Made by a program: the position numbers and the translations under genes. From Ectocarpus siliculosus (lineage: Eukaryota; Sar; Phaeophyceae; Ectocarpales; Ectocarpaceae), in the NCBI GenBank assembly GCA_000310025.1, contig FN649740.1, forward strand, positions 1,201,521 to 1,265,520: 64,000 nucleotides of DNA. The letters are read 5' to 3'. Below are positions 58,817 to 64,000 of the stretch, piece after piece (the first letter of the stretch is position 1; each line of letters opens with the position of its first letter). The notes beneath the pieces are model-generated. The model saw nothing but the letters and a program-made list of their open reading frames with translations, ran no database searches and was not told the DNA's origin.

Positions 58817-60650
58817 CAGTGGCGGAATAAGACCACTAGCGGCACTAAGAAACCCGTCTTTCACGGGACACTACTCCGGGTCGCCGCGGCCCCTTAACCT
58901 CCCCTCCTGTCCCACTGCGACAAGCACCTACTCATCTTCAAATGCTTCCAGACTGCTCTTCCGAATCGGTTGAGTTGCAAAATTGGTGCAAGATCGGTCG
59001 TCGGAGCGTTCTCGTGTGCAAACTCACTCTACAACCTCCTGTGCTATTATTACCGACATGTGGCAACAGAACGAGACATTCGAGAGGAGATACCAGGTGG
59101 ATTGCGGGTCAACGACGACTTAAGCAGGCCGTATGTTCTTGCAGCGACGGCGGAACAAAAACAAAACCACCATCACCACAATCATCATCATCGTCATCAG
59201 CGGCAGCAGCAGCAGCAGCAGCGTGCCAGACTGGGTCAGCGATGCAGCTCCAGTTGCCGTGAGGAGGTTGAGTCGGTCAAGCAGTCCGAAATGAGTCCTC
59301 GGGCCGTTCGTTGTCTAACCTTCCTTCGGGGTAAGGTCTGTCCGGACAGCTACCACGTTTTCCGCAGGGATGCCCGAAGAAGAAAAGAGTCCCTCCCAGG
59401 CCTTGTAATTGCTGCAATCAGGTCATTATATAAAGTTGAAAAGAGGCGGCGGCGAACGGGGGGGTGGGGGTGAGGGATGCCAGATATTGCACACAGCACC
59501 ACTGCGTGTGGTATTCAATGACTGCAAGTATTTTTCCTTATTTGACATTGTCATTCATATTTTGAGAGGGACAGAGGGAATGGTGGGCGTGGAGACACGT
59601 AAACAAGGCGAAGAGTAAGATTAGTATTAATAGTTTGTTCGTAAGATGAAAGGGGACACGCACACAAGGAAAGGAGGGGAGAGGAAGGGTACAAGTCCGC
59701 CGCGCGATTTTGAAATGATCCTCGTCGCGGCGGGGCTACTGGCGTACGTACCTGTCGCTGTGGTCCAGAGGGACGCAGCGTTCATCCGCGAAGAATATCC
59801 TGGTCTTGCTCCAGTCGATGCCTTCGGCTTGGGCAAGGCCCGACAGAATCTGTTGTTTTTGGACAAAAGGGGAGGTGTTGCTGCCGATGTGTTTTGTTGC
59901 GTTTTCGTTCATCGACCAACGTTTGGGTGTGGAATGGAGAATGAGAGATAATATTATAGGTCGAGCACAGAGGGGGGTAAGATGGTGAACACGGAGAAAG
60001 GAAAGGCCAGAAGGCATTAATTATGTACCGCACGGGTGATCTCAGAATCCACACCCAAAAGATGCTCCGAAAGATACTCCAGGTACGTTAGCATCCTATT
60101 TATAGTCTATGGTACAGAAGCGATAGTCTCCACCTCGGTGGTAGATAATTGCACATCGGTTCTGAGGAGTATGTGTAGATAACGAAAAACCACACCGTTT
60201 GTGGTAGTTTTATCATGTACAACTACCTTCGGGGGCGTGTGGTATCTGGGTTCACTCTGTACATCGGTGTATCATTCTACAAGAGTTGTCCGGGTCCATT
60301 TCTGGTGCGCTGGGAGGTTGGGTCTACACCCGCTTTCCTCTATTACCACTGACGCTCACGGGAAGTAACGGCAGACAGACGAAGACCAACATGAGCAAGC
60401 ACCAGGAGCCCTACTGGGGAGACAAGTGGTGATGAGCAGTGTAGCACGTTGACGTGAAAGCAAATGGTGATACATAGACTACTCCTTCTGATGATGAGCG
60501 GGAGAATACCTTGGGCATTGAACCGCCTGAGACGGCGACGTTGAACACGCCCCGCGCCAGCACGGACTCCTTCGCGATGGCACCCAACCGCTTCACAAGC
60601 TCGGTAGCGAGGGCATCCGGGCTCGATCCCACCAGCAAAGTCGTCGTCAT
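57933..60650 (-). CDS. 6-phosphogluconolactonase
   Basis: Five exons on the reverse strand: 60650-60510, 59849-59752, 59411-59320, 58705-58425 and 58148-57933; 828 nt, 275 residues, the usual family length. It hydrolyses 6-phosphogluconolactone to 6-phosphogluconate in the oxidative pentose phosphate pathway (EC 3.1.1.31). Motifs in order: [12 protein letters not shown] (residues 36-47), [25 protein letters not shown] made by the exon 2/3 junction, [65 protein letters not shown] and FIGTGEGKA. No N-terminal targeting extension is seen, so the product is probably cytosolic. The acceptor of exon 4 follows a long CT tract, and intron 4 holds a CAA/GTT microsatellite. Convergent with the transporter gene. 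Confidence 0.96.
58742..58815. repeat. (GA)n microsatellite before a splice acceptor
   Basis: A GA tract of about 74 bp. On the coding (reverse) strand it is CT-rich and ends about 36 nt before the acceptor of exon 4 of 6-phosphogluconolactonase, extending its pyrimidine tract. Confidence 0.92.
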
Positions 60651-62010
60651 GGCTGGGGGAAGGGAGAAGACGGCAGGGTTGCGTGAGCGTAATGCGGTCT
60701 GTCGGTCTCTCTCCTACCGGGAGATCGGGGTCGGGACTGCAAGTATCAGCCCCTTTCAAATGCGACGAGGCGTGTTTCGTCAACCACGAAGGCCGGTGGT
60801 GCAAGACATTTTTTCGATGTTGGTATTCGTGAGGAACGTGGGTCCTCTGCAGCAACTTCTTTGTAGTTGGTGGGCACTCGAAAACATGCACGCTTGTATG
60901 TAACGGTGATTACAGCTCATCAGCTCATGACACGGGATGGTGTGTACAACGTTTTTCGAGTTTATCTGGCACACGGCTGCGTGAGAAAGATACAGGCAAG
61001 GATACACCGCAAGCCGCATGGGAAGTTGATGGTCGACGACACAGTGTAAGTAGAAAAGGCCACTTCTACGTGGTTGTCATTTCGTTTGACATGAAGATGC
61101 CGAGAACATAATGCACGCATGGGCTTGGAATCACGGGCGGTGGTTTTTCTGTCTATATCTGTGAGACCCATTATTGCTTCAGTCGCAGAGGTGAAAGGAA
61201 GAGGCCAAGGCGGGTGTGCCCAGTCTCTTGGGAGAAAGTGATCCAGACACATCGGGCACGAGATGCACGGTTGGTTGTGGGAGATAGACGCAGCGTAGAT
61301 CGAGATCTGATGTCGTCATGACCTTGGTTGGATCTTCTGGGCCAATCCCAGATAGATTCGATCGTATCTTTCTCCCCTCGGATCCAAGCCAAATGGATCG
61401 TCGGGCGTGTGTGTGAAAAGCCCACTCATGCTTTGTGATGATGTTGAAGTAATAAGTAACAGCAGCGGCGAGTGATTGTGGTTGTTCTGTCCATGACATC
61501 CCGAACGACCAAAGAGGATACCACAGACGAAGAAAGGGTTGGACCCTTCTCGAACAAAAAGCACCAATGGGACGTCTGGACGACCATGGCTGACGTCTCA
61601 TTGACCATGCATGGCTGACGACGTCGCTCCCCGCAGGGATGACCGGATATTGGCCGGTAGTAAATCAGCGGCACCCACCCGCGTTGACCAGGAGGAAAAC
61701 CGTGGTCTTTCAATACCACAACGGCCGCCGGAGACTTGACACTTCGCCATCTTGTAAGACCAAAACACCACCACTACTGTCAACGCGATTTTTCATGTCA
61801 AAAGAAGCGCATGATCATACGTCGAGAAAGTTGCACCCCAAAAAGGTGAGGGTAAATCAATCCTTTCTCAGTCCGGTTCGAAAACAAACCCTGATCTGCA
61901 TGTCGGCATAGCTCAAGAACAAGAGACCCAGAAAAACAACGCCCACGTCCGCCTTGGGAACCGTCGCACCCCCAACAAACGGAAGCGGCGGAGAAACTGG
62001 CACGTCTCGG

Positions 62011-62289
62011 AGATCGATCATCCGCGAGGACGGACTCAAGTCGGTACACAAAACGTACCCTGTAAAGCTGAAACAACAGAGAATATACCACGGCCGCCTT
62101 TGTTCCAAGTGCGCGCCGACTACATACGCAACTCTACATCATATTCTAAGAAGATCGATCATCCGCGAGGACGGATTCAAGTCGGTACACAAAACGCACC
62201 CTGTAAAGCTGAAACAACAGAGAATATACCGCGGCCGCCTTTCTTCCAATTGCGGGCCGACTACGCAACTTCTACATCATGGAGTAAGT
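62011..62289. repeat. 141-bp tandem duplication
   Basis: Two units starting AGATCGATCATCCGCGAGG, sharing ACCCTGTAAAGCTGAAACAA and CGGCCGCCTTT, with few differences. Confidence 0.93.
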
Positions 62290-63013
62290 CTTAAAAGTCC
62301 TTCAAAGCGAAGAGGCACCCACCATGCGGGTACTACAAAAGCCAGATAGCGCGTTTTCCTTTGTCCGTCGTTACGGCCGAAATGCCCCGTGGTGCGCACA
62401 CGCTGGATACACGGGACGCATGTCGAAGGCGGGTGCCCTACTGTGATCACAACGTTACAAACGAGGTAACGGCAACGGCCCGTAGCGTACCGCCACCACT
62501 ATGCATACAAAAAGCACGTAAAAAGCGCGGCCACAAGGACTACATAGGCAAGGGAATGTACTGTACCTGTACCCAGAACTTTGCCAAAGCCAGCAGTGAG
62601 GGGCGGGGGGCAGCACAGCAACAGCTGGCCCGCATACCATCGCATCACACGTCACAACCCCGCAACAACGGCTTTGTTGACGACCGTAAAACGACAGTAC
62701 CAAACGGCAAATAACCTCTCTTGCCTCATAGGCGCCGCCGTTCTCCAAGCCCCCCCCCCCACCCCTATTTCCCGTCGCCCCCAATCAAGAGGAATCACAC
62801 GTCTTCTTCGCGAGTGGCAGAAACTTCTCACATTCGTTTGTTTGTCCAACTCATCACACGGCCTCAACCCTTTCCACATCCCTGACTACACGTGCTGGGG
62901 GTCGCTGCCTGATGCTCGTTGGGACATCACCCTCTCCCAGTCCCTTTCGAACCGCCTTCAACATCTACCTACGGAGCGCTGTGTTTTGGGGGGAAATCAA
63001 TGAACTCCATTCC

Positions 63014-63140
63014 TAGAGCCTGGCCCTTTCTCGCGACAACATAACAACACGCGTCTCAAATGAACTCGAATCCAAATATTGGAGGGGACTGCTGTAGAGC
63101 CTGGCCCTTTTCTCGCAACAACATAAGGACACGCGTCTCC
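63014..63140. repeat. 81-bp partial tandem duplication
   Basis: TAGAGCCTGGCCCTTT, CTCGCRACAACATAA and ACACGCGTCTC occur twice. Confidence 0.88.
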
Positions 63141-64000
63141 TTGTTGTATGCATCGTCCGCCTACCTAGGAACGCGAAAACCTGACGTGCTTTTTCACCCT
63201 GCCTGACCTTACGGGGGTGCCAGTGTCGGTGGTGGTAGTGTTCGTCCTGCGCCCGTGCACGGTAACGAGCACAGCTGTACGGCCGCCGCCCCGCTCCACC
63301 TCGACCCCATGTCTTTCGCCAGACACAAACAGAGTCGGGAGAGTGTGCTACGCGGGGACGTACGTAACACCCCGCCCCCCCCCCCCCCCCTCTCTCTCTT
63401 GGAAACACCAAAGTGCGCTACAAAAAACTTGGTCCCCGGGATCCTCCATCATCCTCCCTGCGTAAAATCCAAGCGTAAAAAAAAGAATCCCAAAAAAAAA
63501 AAAACACACACCCCAGGAGGGGCCCTGGGATGAACTCTCTCCCCGGGGGGGCGGCGAACTGCCCCAAATCTCAACACTCCTCCCACCCTGTTGAAGCCGC
63601 CGGCCAACTTGTTGCTGCCGCCGTCCCCCTTCTGGGTCTGGAAGCCCCCCTCCTAATCCGGCATTTTAAAAAAACCCACAACAAAAACGCAAACCAAAAC
63701 AGGGAGGAATCCAAGAAGCCCGCCCCAAAAAAAAATGAGGGTCAACATAAGGAAAGACCAACATATCAAATAAAAAACCCGGAAAAGCTCCAACAAATGG
63801 ACCCTACCCCCATCCCCCAAGCCCGGGCCCAAAAAACCCCCCGCCCCCCCCCCATTTGTTGCCGGCCGGCGGGGTGGCGCCCTTGCCTCTAAAAAGGGCG
63901 AGGGAAGGGAAAAAATGGGTAAAAAACCTGGGGAATCCTATAAAAAAAAAAAAAAAAAAAAAACCGAAAGGGTCTCCCCAAATGGTGGGGGCAAACCCCG

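Larger units (their letters stand above)
60651..64000. other. Right flank, no gene recognised
   Basis: Apart from the tandem repeats listed below no feature could be supported. A reverse-strand open frame near 61910-62010 includes a hydrophobic stretch (VGVVFLGLLFLSYADM) but has no clear donor site and no family match. From about 63400 to the end the sequence is rich in inflated homopolymers and probably low quality. Confidence 0.55.

Overview
The window is nuclear DNA of a photosynthetic stramenopile, most likely a brown alga. Evidence seen: multi-exon genes with GT-AG introns of a few hundred bases to several kb; a psb27 gene whose product carries an ER-type signal, a transit region around an AAAFTG motif and a thylakoid signal, as expected for a complex red-lineage plastid; many CAA, GA and CA microsatellites; an eukaryotic tRNA; a non-LTR retrotransposon. 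The genus is inference. Two runs of exactly 100 N mark assembly gaps, and sequence beside them and at the right edge looks error-rich.

Layout. 4264-7783 (-) DUF2358-type protein with a Cys-rich tail; 9713-15519 (-) DUF3326 protein; 18377-22648 (+) CCR4/nocturnin-like EEP phosphatase or deadenylase; 24330-29782 (-) psb27; 30594-30665 (-) tRNA-Ala(CGC) beside a tRNA-derived SINE-like repeat; 32595-37190 (-) LINE; 37349-41316 (-) ubiquitin-like-domain membrane protein, head-to-head with 41563-47973 (+) VPS2/CHMP2B, whose first intron holds a Ty3/gypsy integrase fossil; 50323-55513 (+) sugar-phosphate or nucleotide-sugar transporter; 57933-60650 (-) 6-phosphogluconolactonase. I reconstructed exons by joining homologous segments at splice sites. 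In seven of the eight genes (all but DUF3326, whose 5' end is open) the summed exon length is a multiple of three; for DUF3326 exons 2-9 keep frame.

How the genes relate. Psb27 (photosystem II repair), 6-phosphogluconolactonase (oxidative pentose phosphate pathway) and the DUF2358 protein (signal-like N terminus) are metabolic or plastid functions. VPS2 and its divergent UBL-membrane neighbour share about 246 bp between start codons and both concern ubiquitin or endomembranes. No operon-like logic is expected.

The most unusual signal is in the introns. A short repeat (core TTAGCGCGGTCGA or its complement) lies just after the 5' splice site, in one orientation relative to transcription, in three introns of two genes. 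A second repeat with a TTAGGG-like motif lies just before 3' splice sites in two other genes. A third, CAA-tailed family occurs in three introns. In three genes an exon end has been tandemly duplicated. Intron phase is strongly biased to 0. Together this suggests introner-like or minisatellite-driven intron evolution, which needs a genome-wide search to test.
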